NCBI RefSeq assembly: GCF_002865645.1
Contig: NW_020194708.1
Coordinates: 62,001 to 126,000, forward strand
Length of the DNA stretch: 64,000 nucleotides
Reading direction: 5' to 3'
From: Hyaloscypha bicolor E
Lineage: Eukaryota; Ascomycota; Leotiomycetes; Helotiales; Hyaloscyphaceae
The position numbers were made by a program, and so were the translations under genes. This document shows positions 43,839 to 59,552 of this stretch, one piece after another. Below the pieces are notes generated by a model. The model was not told the DNA's origin and did no database searches. It saw only the letters and a program-made list of their open reading frames with translations. The first letter of the stretch is position 1. Every line of letters starts with the position of its first letter.

Positions 43839-44899
43839 TTTATAATAAGTAATATAGGAAAGATTAAAACTTTATAATTAAAATAATACTTTTATAAAGT
43901 TCTAAGAAATATTTATAAGGCAGATTATTAGCTTAATAAGTTAAAAGAGAAAAAGGCTATTATAATATCTTATATTTAAGGCTAAAATATTAATTTTAGT
44001 ATCTTATATTAATTTCTAATATATCTAGTAATTTAAATATAGGTTAGTTATAAGATATAATTACTAGTATAATATATAAAAGTAATAAAAATAGAGGCTA
44101 ATTATAAAAGAAAAGGAAATAAAGAAAATAGAATAAGAAATATTATACTAAAATAGTATAAATTAGACCTTAGTTAGAAATAAATTTTAGTATTCTAAAA
44201 TAAAGTTATATTATTAATTTATATATTATTTTTAGTTATAATAAAGACCGAAATAGAGATAATACTAGTTTTAGTAAAAAAGCTTATTTTTAAGTTTAGA
44301 AAAGATATTTAAAAAAGAAAATATCCTTAATTTTAAATATAATAATAAATAGAAATTAGAAATAAGAATTAAAAAGAAATTAGAAATAAGAAATTATATA
44401 AATAAACTAGAAAAGCTTTTAAAAAAAGAAAAAGATACTAAATAAAGAAAAAAAAGAAAATTCAGAAAAGTTAGAAAAATTAGTAAAATTATATTTATTA
44501 TTTTTATTATTATTTTTAATAATATTATTAAATATATTTAGTTTAGTAGAATTAAAGAGAAATACTATAAGTATTAAGCTAAAGAAATAGGAAAAAAAGT
44601 ATAAATAATAGAAATAAAACTAGAAAAGTTATTATTTTATTACTACTAATACTAAAACTCAAACCTTAACTATATTTATTATTATTAACCGGTTTTTTTC
44701 TAATTCTAATTTCTAAAATAAAAAATATATTTAAATAAGAAGTTAGCTTTTTAGAAACCTTATTTATAGAGATTTTAGGCTCGGAAACTTTATAATTAAT
44801 TATAAAAGAAATTATTAAGATTAATATAGCTAAGAATAAATATATACTAATACCGGATTTAAATTTATTATTTATAAAAGCTCCTAAAATACTATAGTT

Positions 44900-47800
44900 T
44901 TAGGGAAATAATATCTTTATATTCTTAAAATAATATCTTTATATTCTTAAAATAATATATAAATATATATAAGAATTATTATATTCCCGAAAATACTAAA
45001 AGAAAGAAAATTATTTATTATATTTCTCTTATTTATAAAGATTAGATTAAGGCTATACTAGAATATTATACTAATAACCCAGAAGATTATTAGAAAACTA
45101 AGTTTTTTAAGGCCTTATTAAAGAAATTCCGAAAATATAACTAGGAAATATTTAAAATTAGCTATAATTTTCTTAATTAGATTATTATATAAGCCTAGAA
45201 TAGAGGAATTTCTTCTAAATCTTATATTAATATATTTAATAAAATATAAAAGAAATTACTAAAGAAAAAATAAATAAATAAAATTATTTAGTATTAAAAA
45301 TTTATAAAAGAATTATTTATTCTAGTAAGAAATTATATTCTTAAAAATATAAATTTTAAATCTATAAATATTTCTATTTATAAATATAATAAAATATATA
45401 AAAAAGTAGTAATATCTTATTAATATAAAGAAAAGAAATACTATTTTAATATTACTAATAACCTAAATATATCTAGATTTAGATAAGAATACTTAAATAT
45501 AATAGTCTATAATATAGTTCCTAAACTAGAAAACAATTACTTTTTACTAGTTTTTCCTATTATATTTCCTAAAGCTATTATAGATATAAATAAGAAAAGA
45601 ACCTAATTTATAGCTAATTATATAAAATCTACTAAAAGTAGTAAATCTAAGAAAGATAATATTAATTAGCTAGTAAGAAGTTTAGAAAAACTATTTATTA
45701 TTACTATAATTTTAAGAAAACCTATAGAAATAACTTAATATAATTATTATTATAATTCGAGAAAATATTTATAGCCTATTTATATAATCTAGCTAACTAT
45801 AATAAATATAATTCGGGTTTTCGGAAAAAATATACTAAAAGTTATAATAAAGAATATAAAGAATACTATAATAGCTATAATAATTAAGCTAAAATAAATA
45901 AAGAATTTAAATAACTATATTCTAGAAAAAGTTAATCTTAAATATAATTAGAAAATATTATTTAAATTAATATAGCCTATAATATAAATCCAGAATCGAA
46001 AAAACGAATTTATTATAAGTATTATAATAGAAATAAAAATAAAAATATTAATTCAGAATATATTTATATTTCTTAATTCTATTACCTATTAATAAAAGAA
46101 CTTATAAATTATAAATATATTTACTAATTTAATAAAAGATAGTATAAAGAACTATTTAAGCCTAAATAAGAAAGTATTTCCTTTTTTTTACTAGTAAATA
46201 CTAGTAATTTAACTAAATTATTTCCTAAGTTTAAAAAGAAAAATTCGATTATAACTTAAATACTTAATTTAAGAATATCTAGAAATTAATAAAAAATACC
46301 TAGTTTATTAAATAAGAAAGAGAAAAAGAAACTAGCTAACTAGAATCTATATATAAAAGTAAATAAGTTATATTTAGGAAATCTAAATAATTATTTTATT
46401 TTAGAGGAAATTATATTAGAATTACTAATATTTTAGGTTCTGGAATTAATAAATAGTATTAAGATTTGGCTATAAATAATATTTCTATTAATACTATAAT
46501 ACGTTTCTTATTAAAAAGAAAGAGAAAAGAAATAGAAATAATTAAAGAAGTTTTCCGAAAACAAGGAAAAATAGAAGAAAAGCTATCTAATATAATAGAT
46601 TAGAAAAGTACTATTTCAAGAAATAATAAATAAAGAAATAGCCTAACTAAAAATATAAATATTAATACTTCCGGAAATAAATAAAATAAATTAGAAACTT
46701 AGTATAATTTTAATTATAATAAATATAGGATTCCTAAAATTAATAATATTTTAATAAGACTATTAAAAAAAGTAATTATTTTATTTCTAAAAACTTAGAA
46801 AGAAATAAGAATACTTATTAATATCTTAAAAATACCAGATTTAGCTAATATATTTTAGAACTAATAAATTAAGAATAATATTCTTTATTTTATTATTTTA
46901 TAAATAAGAAATACTATTATATTAAATATAATTAGATATATTAGAAGATCTATAAAACTAGTAGTTATAGCTTATATAATAAATAAAATATTTAAGAAAT
47001 TAGAAATACTAGTTTAGATATCTAATACTAATAGAATTATTTAATTTAAAAATAATAGTATTAATATTTGGATATTATTAGCTTATAAATATATTATATA
47101 ATCTTTATATTTCCGATTTGTATTTTAAGGACCTTAAAAGAATATTAAATATAAAGAAATAATTAATATTAAAGCTAGAGTTAATATTTTTCCCGAAAAG
47201 ATTTCTAGAAATATTAGTAAAGTAATATATAATACTATAAATTATTAAATATTTATTATTACTAAAGCAGAATTTGGATTTATAGAAATAATAAAGCTTA
47301 GAACTAAGATTATAGATAAAGTAAAATATAAAAATATATGTTTCCTAATTAAAAAAGCTTTAAAGATCCTATTTAATTAACTATTTTTAGTAAAAATAAA
47401 AATAAAAATTAGAATAATAGTTTATAGAATAGAAGATTTATTAATCCTAAAAATAACTAGAATACTTATATTATTATAATTATTTTACTTTTAAAAAATA
47501 TTAGAAAATAAAAGAAAATAATAATTTAAAAGTATTAAACTTCCAGAATTAAAGAATTAAGTAATATAAAATAAGAAACTAAAAAGAAAAAAGAAAAATA
47601 GAACCTAATATTATAACTAGTAATAATATTAAAGGAAATAGGAAAATACCGAGATTTCTTATAAATTCTTTTATTTTAGAATTAGAAGTTTAGGAAATTA
47701 ATAATATTTTTAAAGAAACTAAAATAAAAAAGACTCTAATTAGAATATTATTAAAAGTAATTCCGGATTTAATAAAAAAGAAAACAAAAAGAATATTAAA

Positions 47801-50800
47801 TAAAGATATTTCTAAAAAAGAAATAAAATAGTATTTTTTAATAATAAAGAAATATATTCCCGAAGCTAAGAAATATAGAACCTAAAACTAGAAAGAATTC
47901 TAAAATATATAAAAGTTTAAGAAAAGTATATTAAAATATTAGATAAAAAAATAATTTCTATATCTAATTAAAAAGAAACTAAATAAGAAAATTATAAATT
48001 CTAGAGATTAGATAAAAAAAATACTAGATAAAATAGCTAAAATACTTAAAAAAAAATAATAACTATAATCTATTTTTAGTTATAAGAATATATAAAATAA
48101 AAAATAAGAAGATTTAATTAATAAATACTAATAATAGAACTAGAAAAGGCCTTAATAAATATTTGAACTAGTTTAAGAGATCTAAAGCTAGAAAATACTT
48201 ATAGAAATATATTAGGAAATATAAGAATTACTTTTTATAAAAAATATTAACTATTTTAAAAGATTTATAACTTATTCCGGAATGCCTTAAATAATTAGAT
48301 ATTAGTAACTAGCTCTAGGAAAAGAAACTAGCTATATTTCAAGAATTAATAATTAATTAAGAAAATATAATTATATTTAATTAAAAAGAAATAGGAAAAG
48401 TTTATAAGAATATTAGTCTATTTATTCTAATTAAGACTATTAAGTATAAGGCCTAATAAGAAAAGAATTTCCTATATTTTAAAGCTCTAATATTAGTAGT
48501 AATAAAAATATTATTAAAATACCTAGATTATAAAGTTTTTAAAAAATATAATAAACCTTATTAGAATCTATAGTTCTTGGTTACAAAAAAGGTTATTAGA
48601 ACTTATAGACTAATTAATATTATTATAAAAATGAATTTAGTAATTTTATAAAATACTAATTTATCTTTATTTACTAATAAGATCTTAAAAAAATTTACTA
48701 AATATATTTATATTTCTCTAATTAATTTCTTTTCCGAATATAATTAACTTATACTAGATATTTATAATAAAGATTTAATTATATTTATAATATTTCTAGA
48801 ACTATTAAAAATAATTATATTATTTTAGAGAACTACTAATTTTATTATATAATTTATATAAATTATTATAACTATTCTAGAAAATCTATTTCCTAAAATT
48901 ACTATATTATTTATTAATAATATTAGAATTAAGGAACCTTATATAAATTATAATAAATAGCTTATTTTATCTAGAATTTAGTATTTTATATTCAAATATC
49001 TTTTAAATCTAAATATAATCTTAGATAGAATTAAATAAACTATAGCTAGTATTAGAGAAAAACTATAGTTCTATTATAATAATATAGTTATTATTAGCTT
49101 TATTTATAAAATACTTAGAAAAAGCCCTTTAAGCTCAGGAATTACTAAAATCTTAAAATAGGAATATTATAATAATATAACTAAAAGCAAGGTATTTATT
49201 AGAATTATTATTTACTATTATATTTAGATTAAAGGCTTTATAATTATTACTAAATCTATTTACTATTTAATAAGGAAAGATATAATATAAAACTAGAATA
49301 ATAAATAAATACTAATTATATAAATTCTTTAAAAAAAGCTTATTACTATTTTAATATTCTATAAGCTATATTATAATTTATTAAAAGATTAGGAAATAAT
49401 TATATTAGTAATATATACTAGCCTAAATAAATAGAGCAGAATTCTTAATTAATATAATAATAAAGAGAAAAAGAAAATTATATAATATAAGTCTAAAATC
49501 TAAAATAATATTAAATAAAAATATAATATTATTAAGAGAAAATATTAAGAACTAGTAAAGTATTTATAGAAAATATAATTCTAGTTATATAAAGTTTATT
49601 TTATTTTTAAACTAAATACTAATATACTTGTTATATAACTAAATAAAATAGCTACAGATTTTCCTAAAACTCTAATTACTTACTAGCTAATATAAATTTA
49701 ATTATTTGACTTTAAAATTAAATATATTAAAAGAATTAAATATATTATTACTAATAGATTATTGTAATACTTATAATAAGAAAGTAATACTAAAGATAAT
49801 AAGGATATTAATAAATAGTTAATAATAGAACTTAATATTATTAGAATAGTACTTATTAGACAGAAACTTTAATTAAAGAAAATAGTTCTAATTTAGTTAT
49901 ATAATATTATTTTAAGAAATTAGATTTCTAAAACTTTTACTAGATATTTAAATAATAGTATTTAATTACTAGAAATTAATAATTAAAACTTTATTATATC
50001 TAAAAGCAAATTAGTAATATTAAAAAATAATAATATCCGGAAGTTATATAATAAAGGCTATAGTCTTTTATATATAACTTCTAATAAAATAGTAAATAAT
50101 AATATTAATTCTTATACTTTACTTAATAACCTAACTATTTTATTAGATTTCTTAAATTATAGCTATTTTGAATAATACTAGAATATTATATAATATCTTA
50201 TAATATTCTTTAGACTAGAAGAAATATCTAGAATCGAGTTTCGAAAATTAAATAAAAAAGCTTTAAATTATAGTATGAGAGATTAATTATTATAAAGAAT
50301 TATATCTAAAATATATTTATCTTAATTTATTATTAATAACTAAGAATAAAGAAAGATTATTATTAAAGAGCTATATAATAAAATTAGATATACTGGAAAA
50401 GAAAGTACTTTTTATTTAGTAATTAGCTATTATTACTAGAAAGATTATTATAATTATATATAAAAATATATTAATATTTATAAAATCTATTAATATAAAA
50501 ATAAAAAATATATAAAAAAGCTTTATATTTAATAAAAGCTATATTTCTTTTTTTATTACCTTAGGATTAATATAATTAAATTACTAGACTATAAAGAATA
50601 TAACTCGTTAGTTATTACTAGAGACAACTTCTTAGAATAAATTAAAGCTAGATTTTTAAAAAACCTAACTAATAAGAAGATTCCTAAGTTTATTTAAAAA
50701 GAAATTATTTATAAGTATAGTTTATTTAGATAGCTTAAGGTAAATAATAGATTGGAATTTAAAAAAGTAATAATTCAGGAACTTAATAAGCTAGAAATTA

Positions 50801-51650
50801 ATAGAATTATTATTTTAGCCTATAATTCCAAAGAAAATAATATAATTAAAAGAAAGTATTAACTAATAATTTAAGTACTTATTATATTTATAATAGATAA
50901 AAAAAAGTTATAGGTAGATTTATTATTATATATTCTATTTATTAACTAAATTATTATATATAAACTAACTAGATTAACTTTTTTTTATATAGTTTATAAT
51001 AAGGAAATAATATTATTTATAGAAATATACTTTTTAATCTAGAGAATACTTAAATAAAATAAAGTTTATAATAGAGAAATATTTCTAGAAATATATATAA
51101 AGTAAATATAAATAAGAAATAAAAATATTAAAGAAACTAAAATAAAGAAAAATAGAAAATACTAAAAAAGAAAGAAATAATTTAATATTACTTATTAGAT
51201 TTATTTAAAGCCTATTTCCGAAAAGAATCTAGGTCTTATATATAATATTAAATTAAGAAATATAAAGCTATTATATTACTAGATTAGCTTATATAAAGTA
51301 AGGTATATAGATTAATTAAAAGAATACTATATACTAGAAGAGCTTAATAATATTATATTTTAAAAAATATATATTAGGAATTAATTTAAATAATTTATTA
51401 AAAGAAATAAATTCTAGTATTTCCCTAAAAACAAAATTAATAATAAGTATATATTTATAAATAAATATTTTAAAATAGATATGGAACTAGAAAAGAAAAT
51501 AATTATAGAATATTATAAGTAAAATAGTATTTAGGAGATTAAGAAAGCTATTAGTATTATTATATATATTTTAAAATTACTAGAATTAGAAAAAGTAAAG
51601 TATATCTTTTATATAAAGAACTAGAAGAAAGTATCTAATAATAAGAGCTT
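44900..51650 (+). mobile_element. Ty3/gypsy retrotransposon internal region, RIP-inactivated
   Basis: Read on the plus strand ignoring stops, gypsy domains appear in order. At 45060-45280 a gag-like block (NNPEDY, then KFFKALLKKFRKYN). At 48540-48960 reverse transcriptase: KYNKPYQNLWFLVTKK, TYRLINIIIKMN, LINFFSEYNQLILD and the altered active-site stretch FINNIRIKEP, where fungal relatives carry F-x-D-D. RNase H-like text follows, then at about 50300-50900 an integrase core with LDYKEYNSLVITRDNFLE and IILAYNSKENNIIKRKY. Nearly every W, Q and R codon position prone to C-to-T change is a stop, so the element is dead. Confidence 0.75.
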
Positions 51651-54600
51651 TTCCTAATATAAAATAAAGCTTATTACTTTTAATTCTTTATATATCTTTT
51701 ATTTTTTACTTCTGATTATTATTTATAATCTTTAGAAAATATTATTATTAGATTATTATTCTGGAAATTAAATAAGCCTTATTATTATTTATTTCTTATT
51801 ATTATCTAATTATTATTACTAGATAATCTTAATATAAGATTTTATTATTAGATCTTGGGAATTAAATATAAAAATTTTTTTTTTAATATAAAAATAAATA
51901 GAAAATTAAGAGATTAATTTATAAACTCTTAATTTCAAACTATAGTAATAAATAGTAACTATATATAAAATTAAGAAAATAAAAAAAGAAAGAAAAGGCT
52001 CTTTTATATATATTCTACTAAACTAGAAATCTTTTAGAAGCTTTATTTACTTTTTTAACTAGCTATTCTCGTAGCTTATACTAGTCTAAAGCTTAATTAT
52101 AATATTTATAAATCTTAATTTTAACTTAAACTATTATTATAAATTTACTTATAATATTTAAATAAACTTCCTAATTAGAAGTTTTATATAAACGAAATAG
52201 CTAAACTAGAAGCCCTAAAAAAGAAAAGGGAAATATTATTAAATCTAATAGTTATTTCCGAAAGTATTTAATAATATATAATTCTGGGAATTTCTTAAAT
52301 ATTAGATAAATTAGATTTGGCTATTTAAAGCTTACCTTATACTAGAAAACCTACTTTTTCTTTAATATAATTATAGCTATTCTTAAAACTTATATTAAGG
52401 CTTAGTTAATATATTATATATTTCTATTTCTATATAAAAAGAACTTTTATTATATAGAACTCTTTTTTAGATTATAATACTATTTTATTACCGGAATTTT
52501 TTTTTAAAAAGCTAGTATAATTTACTAATTCTTACTATTAATTTATTTCTTATTATTTCTTATTATTTAAATAATTCCTATATTCTTAATACTAATTTAA
52601 AGTAGTTAATTTTTTTATATTTTATATTAATTATTTCAAACTTAATAATAGTATTATAAATTCTATTTATATTATTTTATAATTCTTTTTTCTATAAATT
52701 CTAATACCTTTAATATTATTTTAAAGTCCTAACTAATTAAATAGTTTTATATTATATATAGTCAACTTTAGTAAATACTAAATAAATATAAATTAGTTTT
52801 AAAAAAAGTAATATTTTATTCTAAGTTATTTCTTAATTCTATTATTCTAACTTTTTTCTATTAATACTTATTTTATATTTTCTTAATATCTTTAATATAT
52901 TTATATATTTCCTATATTATTTTCTTTTTATTATATTATTTTCTAAATTAATAAAAATGTTTTTAAATAAATAAAGAATTAGAATATATTTATATTATAA
53001 AATTTATATTATTTCTTTCTATATTTTAATACTTTAGATATTACTATTATATTTATATTTCTATTATATTACTTTCTTATTTCCTTATTATTACTATTTA
53101 GTTTAACCTGTTTTAATTATTTTCTAAATTATATTTCCTTAAATATATATATTTATATTCTTTTCTATAATAGAAGCCTAATTCTATATTTTGCTTTTTA
53201 TAACTATTTCTAATTTATAATTATATTATCTTAAATATATCTAATTATTATATCTATTTTCTCTATTTTATATATTATTATTTTAGCTTTATTTTTTTAT
53301 TAGGAAAAAAGAAAAAACTCAAATATATATAATATCTTTATATAATCTAAATCTATTCTAATTTATTTTTTGTTTTAGAAAGTACTTAAAAGAAATCCTT
53401 ATAATTTCGAGAATCTTTAATTTTATAACCTATAATTATTATACTAATAATACTTTTATAATTTATTAAAAATAATAAAATAACTAAAAAATAGATTCCT
53501 TAAGCTAGTAAAGTATAATAGCTAGTTCTTATAAGCCATAATATTATTAAAAGCCTATAGATTAATAATATTAAAGTTTAGAATATTAAAAAAGCTTAGG
53601 CAGTTATAAAAGGCTTACTAATACTAGAAAAAATAGCTATAATTACTGAATTTAATATAAATATTCTAAATAAGCTAAGTAATATATATAATAAGCTCTT
53701 GAAATAAAAAACCTTTATTAGAAACAGAACTAGACTAGAATTAACTAAAGAAAAACTAAAGAATTACTAAGCTAATAATAAAGAATTCGAGAATATTATT
53801 AAGAACATTTCTAAAAATAAATAAGAAAAGCTTAATATAATTAAGATTATAATAAATAGTTTTAATATTAAAAGTTAAAATAGAATTATATTATATAATA
53901 AAGCTTTTAGCTAATATATTAATAATATCTATAATAATTTTAATAAAAATATTTATAAGAAATTATATTTATTTTTTAAAATAAAAGCTTTAATATATAA
54001 AGCTATTTAGTTAATTAATAAAGCTATTTTAGAATATATTAAAAATAAGAAATATTAAAATACTAATATATTTACTAAATTAGATATTACTAAGATACTT
54101 AAATATTCTAAAGCTATTTTAGAACCTAGAAAATTGGTTTTTAAATTACTATTAGCTAATAATCTTAAAGCTAGATAATATATTTTTAATATTTCCGGAA
54201 TTCTAATTAAAAAAATTTATAATAATAAGCCTTTTCCTACTTTTCGAAATAAGCCTAAAAAATAAGCCTCTATTATAATTTTAGCTTTAATTTAATCGGA
54301 TCTAGCTAATAAGAATAAAGCTAATTTAATATAGTCTAGTAATAAATCTACTAGTAGAATTAGTAAAACTAGTATAACTAAATAAAAAAAATCTAATAAA
54401 AATAAAAGTAAGCTAAATCTAAAATTCCTAATAAATAATAAAAATCTAAATACTAGTTCAGGTATAAGGCTAGTAAAATAGAGGAAAATAAAGAATTAAA
54501 TAAAAAGGAATTCTTTATTCTAAAAAGAAAAATATTATTTAAAAAGATTCTTATATTTATATTTAAAATTAAGAAATAGAAAATTAAGAATATTAAATCC

Positions 54601-56235
54601 GGAAAACTTAAAAAAGGTATTTAATATACTTATAAGATACTAGCCAAATAGAAGTTAATACTTATTTAGTAAAATAAGTATATTTTTAAAAAAAATATAT
54701 AATAATATTTTAAGACTTATTTATAAGCAAGAATATTATAGAATTACTAATAAACTTCTTAAAGCTTCTTATATAATATATATCTAGTAGCTTACTAATA
54801 TTTTCTTTATTAATATACGAGATATTAAGAATACTCTAAAGCTAGTAATTAAAATCTATAAAGTTACTAAAAGCAAGAAATCTATTTCTATTATTTAAGT
54901 AAATAAGAAAATATAAGATTTCTTTTTTAAAACCCAGAAAATTAAGAAATATAAATATAAGTATTATATTTCTAATTAATTTCGCCTAAATCTATAGCTC
55001 TAATTTAATATTATAGTTCTTATTTCTAAGTCTAGTATTACTAATCTGGGTATAAATAGTTATATTTATAAGAAAGATTACCTGAAATAAATTAAAAAGC
55101 TTAGTATTTAAGAGTTTTTAATAAAGGAAATAGAAATATTATAATTCTATTTCTAAAAAAATAACATATTAAAATATAGAAATCTAAATAATAATTACTT
55201 TATCTTAGCTTCTTAATTCTTAATAATAGATTTATTAATATAGCTTGAATTTTATAAAATATTAAATAAATATTCTAATTATCTAGTTATTTATTTTTAG
55301 CTAGTCTAATACTATATTTCTGGAAATATTAATTATAATTAATATAAAAGTAATACTAAAAATCTAGCTATTACTAAAGCTTTAAGTAATGAATTTTATC
55401 TTAATAAAAAATATTAGAATATTAGCTATATTTTTCTTATAAACTATAAGAAAGCTATTATCTTTAATAAAAGGTTTTTTAAGAATATTAATTACTTTTC
55501 TATTTCTAATAAATTTAAACCAGAAATAACTAAAAAAATAAGCGAATATTTACTAAAAATAAAAATAAAAAAGACTTTGAATATAGTTTATTTAACTAAA
55601 TAAATAAATTCTTTTAGTTAGATAATTTATAAGTCTAGAATTATAAATAGGTAATAATTCTCGAATAATATTAAAATTAAAGAATAGCTTAATAATAATT
55701 TACTATTTAATAGGCCTTTTACTATAATTTAAATAAGTCTAATTACTATTAAAAATAAAATATACGAAAATGAATTCTTTTATAAGGTTATTAAAGCCTA
55801 TTATCTAAAGCTTTCTTCTTTTATTAAAGATTAATTTAAGAATATTACAAATAATACAAAATTCAAAAAAGCTATTTATTTAAAATATATTAGTATAATC
55901 TATAATATAATTTACTATAATAAGTTTCCTTATTACCTAATAGTAAAAGCAGAAATTAAATAATAATTAAAAGTAAATACTAATTAATTTAAAGAACTAT
56001 ATTAGATTTAGTATAAGAATATAATTAAGCGAGTTCGAATTACTTTTAAATAAGTTTAGAAATATAAAATAAAACTATTTCAGGGTAATAAGTCTTATTT
56101 TAGGTATACAAAAGAGAAATTAGATTAGCTAATAAAGAAAAATCCTAATTATTTTATTATTTCGAATTTTAAATAGGATTTTTCTATTATTTTTAGTATT
56201 TAGGAAATAAGTATAAATAAATAAAAGGCCGAATA
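51651..56235. repeat. RIP-degraded DNA between the gypsy element and LTR copy B, with an unidentified relic
   Basis: From about 53500 to 55650 the plus strand reads, with stops ignored, as a long charged protein relic (for example LEPRKLVFKLLLANNLKAR and KKISEYLLKIKIKKTLNIV). I could not name the family. Because LTR copies A and B are 12.7 kb apart, longer than a usual gypsy element, this part may be a second element nested between them. Confidence 0.5.
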
Positions 56236-56533
56236 TAATATAGTGGGCTATATTCTTTAAAAATTATATTATTTTAGTAGTTTTGAAATTTAGGTTATAT
56301 AATAAAAGCTATAGCCTTTTATATATAACTTATAGAAATTATATAAGAAAGCTGGTTTTTCTATAGTTCTAGAAAATAATTTCTTATAAGTATTTAATTA
56401 ATTAAGTTTTTATATATTATATACTATTTATATTTTACTATTTATACTTTTAATTTATTATTTTATTATTAAATTGCGTTTTATATTCTAGTATACTTTA
56501 TATGAATTTTTATTTTATTATAGTTTTTCTTTT
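56236..56533 (+). mobile_element. LTR copy B, same orientation as copy A
   Basis: Matches 43495-43838 over its length with scattered substitutions (for example TTTTGAAATTTAGGTT against TTTTAAGGTTTGGGTT) and with fewer microsatellite units. It may be the 3' LTR of the element whose 5' LTR is copy A. Confidence 0.7.
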
Positions 56534-59121
56534 ATAATAAATATAACTAGTACTTATTTTATAAGCTAGTAAGAATATAAATATTTATTTTTATTTTCTA
56601 TATTATATTTCTCGGAAACTAAATAATAATATAAGTTATTATTTATTTTAATAAAGGAAATATAAACTTTTCTAGATATTAAATAATTTTTTAGATATAT
56701 TAAAAAAAAGGCCTTTAAAACTAGAAGTATTCTATATTATATAATAATTCTTTTAAAATAAAATATATAGTTATTAAATATATTTAGAAAAATACTATAA
56801 TATAATAATTAGTAATTATATATATATTATAATACTAATACTAAAAAAAGAAAATAAGATTAATAAATTATTAATTACTTCTAAAATAAAATCTATTAAA
56901 AAAAGTAAACTCTAATATATAATATTCGAACTAAAAAGAAAAATAATTATTAAGAAATAACTTATTATTAATATAAACTTATATTAGTATTAATTTTTAT
57001 ATTAGTATATAATTTTATAAAAGTTCAAAATTTAATATAAGCCTATATATTTCTACTAGCCTTAATTTTTATACTAGCCTAAATTCTTATATTATTTATA
57101 ATTCTTATATTAGTAAATAAGTTTATAAAAACTTAAAATCTCGCTCGAGCCTATATATTTCTACTAGCCTATATACTTTTATTAGCCTTAATTATACTAG
57201 TATGAATTCTTATACTATTTATAATTCTTATATTATTTATAATTCTTATATTATTTATAATTCTTATATTATTTAATCTTATATATTATTATAATTATTT
57301 ATTATATATTTATAATTCTTATATTATTTATAATTCTTATATTATTTATAATTCTTATATTACTTATAATTCTTATACTAGTATATGAATTTCTACTAAT
57401 TTATTAAATATTAGTTAAAAGAAAATAATATATAAATAGCTAAACTTATTATTTAAAACTTTAATAAATAATTATTTCTAGTTATTTTCTTTGTTATTTT
57501 AAAAGAAAAATAAATAGAAAAACATAAATAGTTATTAATAGTTTATTATTAGAATAAAATAGAAGTATATAAATAAGTAAGCTAGTAAAGAAATAGAAAT
57601 ATATTAAGTTCAAGCTTAGATATAAAATATTCTAGAATTTTATTATATATACTAGTAAATAAGTAAATTTATTTTTTATTATATAATATTATTAATTTCT
57701 ATTTATTATATATAGTTTTTTTAGAATTATAATAAATAAAATAGTAACTTTTTTAAATAAATATTCTTATCTAATATTTGCTTTTTAATCTTTTAGATTT
57801 ATTCTCTTATATTATTATTTATATATTTTTATATTAAGTTATTAGTTAATAAATATAATATTTTTTTATAGCTAGATTTATATAAAATTATATTTTAATT
57901 CTTTATTTTTTTAATTTCAGATCTAATTAGATTCTTAATATTAAGATCTTAATAATTTATTATAATATAATTATATTTACTAACTTAATTAACTATATTA
58001 TATTTTATATTTTTAGTAATATAATTTCCTATAATAAAGAAATATATATTAAGAATTTATTAGAAATATAAATTAGAAATACTTTAATAAATTATTTCAA
58101 TTAAATTTATATATTTAAAGTCTTATTTAAATAAATTCGTTATTTACTATTTTATTTATTATAAGTATTCTTTAGAATAATAATTAGTAAAAGTTCTCCT
58201 GAAATTAATTAAAGCCTATTTTTAGAATTTATTTATTAGAATAATATAATTTTTCTAGTCTTTATATTATAATTATAAAAATTCTTAAAAAGCTATTTTA
58301 TATAAAATAGCTAACTAGCTATACTAATACCTATTATAAATAATAAAACTATTTCGTATTTATTAAGATATATTTCCTTATTATATGATTCTTTAATAAT
58401 AGCTTTTAATTTAGTAAATTAGAATAAGCTAATATAACTAGAAAAACTTTATACAAATTCTATTTATTATTAAATAATAAAGATAATAATATTCTAATTT
58501 TTATTATATAAATATTATTATATAATTATATATAGATATAATTAAAAGAAAGTATTATAGCTCGCTTTCGAAATATAGAAATATATATATTAACTAATTT
58601 AGTATTTCTAGAATTTCAAAATTTTAATATAGATCTAATAAATATCTAATAGAGATTTAATAAAAACTTTATATAAGTATTTCTAATTACGGAAGTTCTA
58701 ATAAAGTATTTAATAAATCTAGAGAAAATATAAAGATATTTATATATAATATATAATAAAGAAATATATTATTAATATATTAAATAGCTTTTCTAAAATA
58801 TGAATTCAAATAATAATTATAATAATTATTACTAGAATTCGATAGAAATAATATTATATAATTAAAAAGAAAATAATTAAAATAGTAGTTATTATAGAAA
58901 TAACCTAATTTATCTAATTAGTAGTTTTTATTTTAATAAATAATAACTTATTACTAATATTACTATTTAAATTAATAAATATAAATTAGAGATCTATAAT
59001 ATTATAGCTAGAATTATATAAATCTCTTTTTTAATTATAGCTATTTATTTTATCTAATAATAAATAATATTATAAGTTTTATATTTAAATTCATAATTAC
59101 TAATAATAAAGTTTATATAAT
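56534..59121. repeat. RIP-degraded AT-rich DNA
   Basis: Very AT-rich with few CA/TG dinucleotides and no usable frame. It contains the 18-bp microsatellite and otherwise nothing I can identify. Confidence 0.65.
57225..57370. repeat. Microsatellite, 18-bp unit ATTATTTATAATTCTTAT, about seven units in two runs
   Basis: The unit ATTATTTATAATTCTTAT repeats head to tail from about 57225, is interrupted near 57280-57310, and resumes to 57370. Related text (TTATACTATTTATAATTC) also occurs shortly before. It lies in RIP-degraded DNA and has no coding role. Confidence 0.8.
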
Positions 59122-59256
59122 TTACGAAATATTATAATAAAATAGTTATTATAATAGTAATAAAGAGCTTAAATTAAGCTAAAGGCTATATACTAGACTA
59201 AAAGTACTAGCTATATATTAAATTATATATAATAATATTACATAATTAGTATTATA
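59122..59256 (+). repeat. Direct repeat, partner at 60018
   Basis: The run from about ATTATAATAAAATAGTTATT through AGAGCTTAAATTAAGCTAAA to the AGTATTATATAATA end recurs at 60018-60153 with few changes. The two copies lie about 0.9 kb apart and flank the inverted LTR copy C, so they may be LTRs or ends of a second element family split by an insertion. Confidence 0.7.
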
Positions 59257-59552
59257 TAATAAATTCTTTTCTTTAGACTTCAAAAAATAATATTCTTATT
59301 ATAATATAGCTATCTAAGGCTTTAAATAAAGAAGTTTACTAATATAAAATATTTTTCTCTTCTAGTAGCTTATATCTTATTACTAGAATTATAGCTAATT
59401 ATATTACTATAATATAAATTCAGAATATATTTCTTATTTATATATTACTTTTTTTTCTATTATATTTTTTATTTATATTATATCTAGTCTTAATAACCTC
59501 CTAATTATAACTATTATATATGTCTTATATTCTAATATAAAAGAATACTATA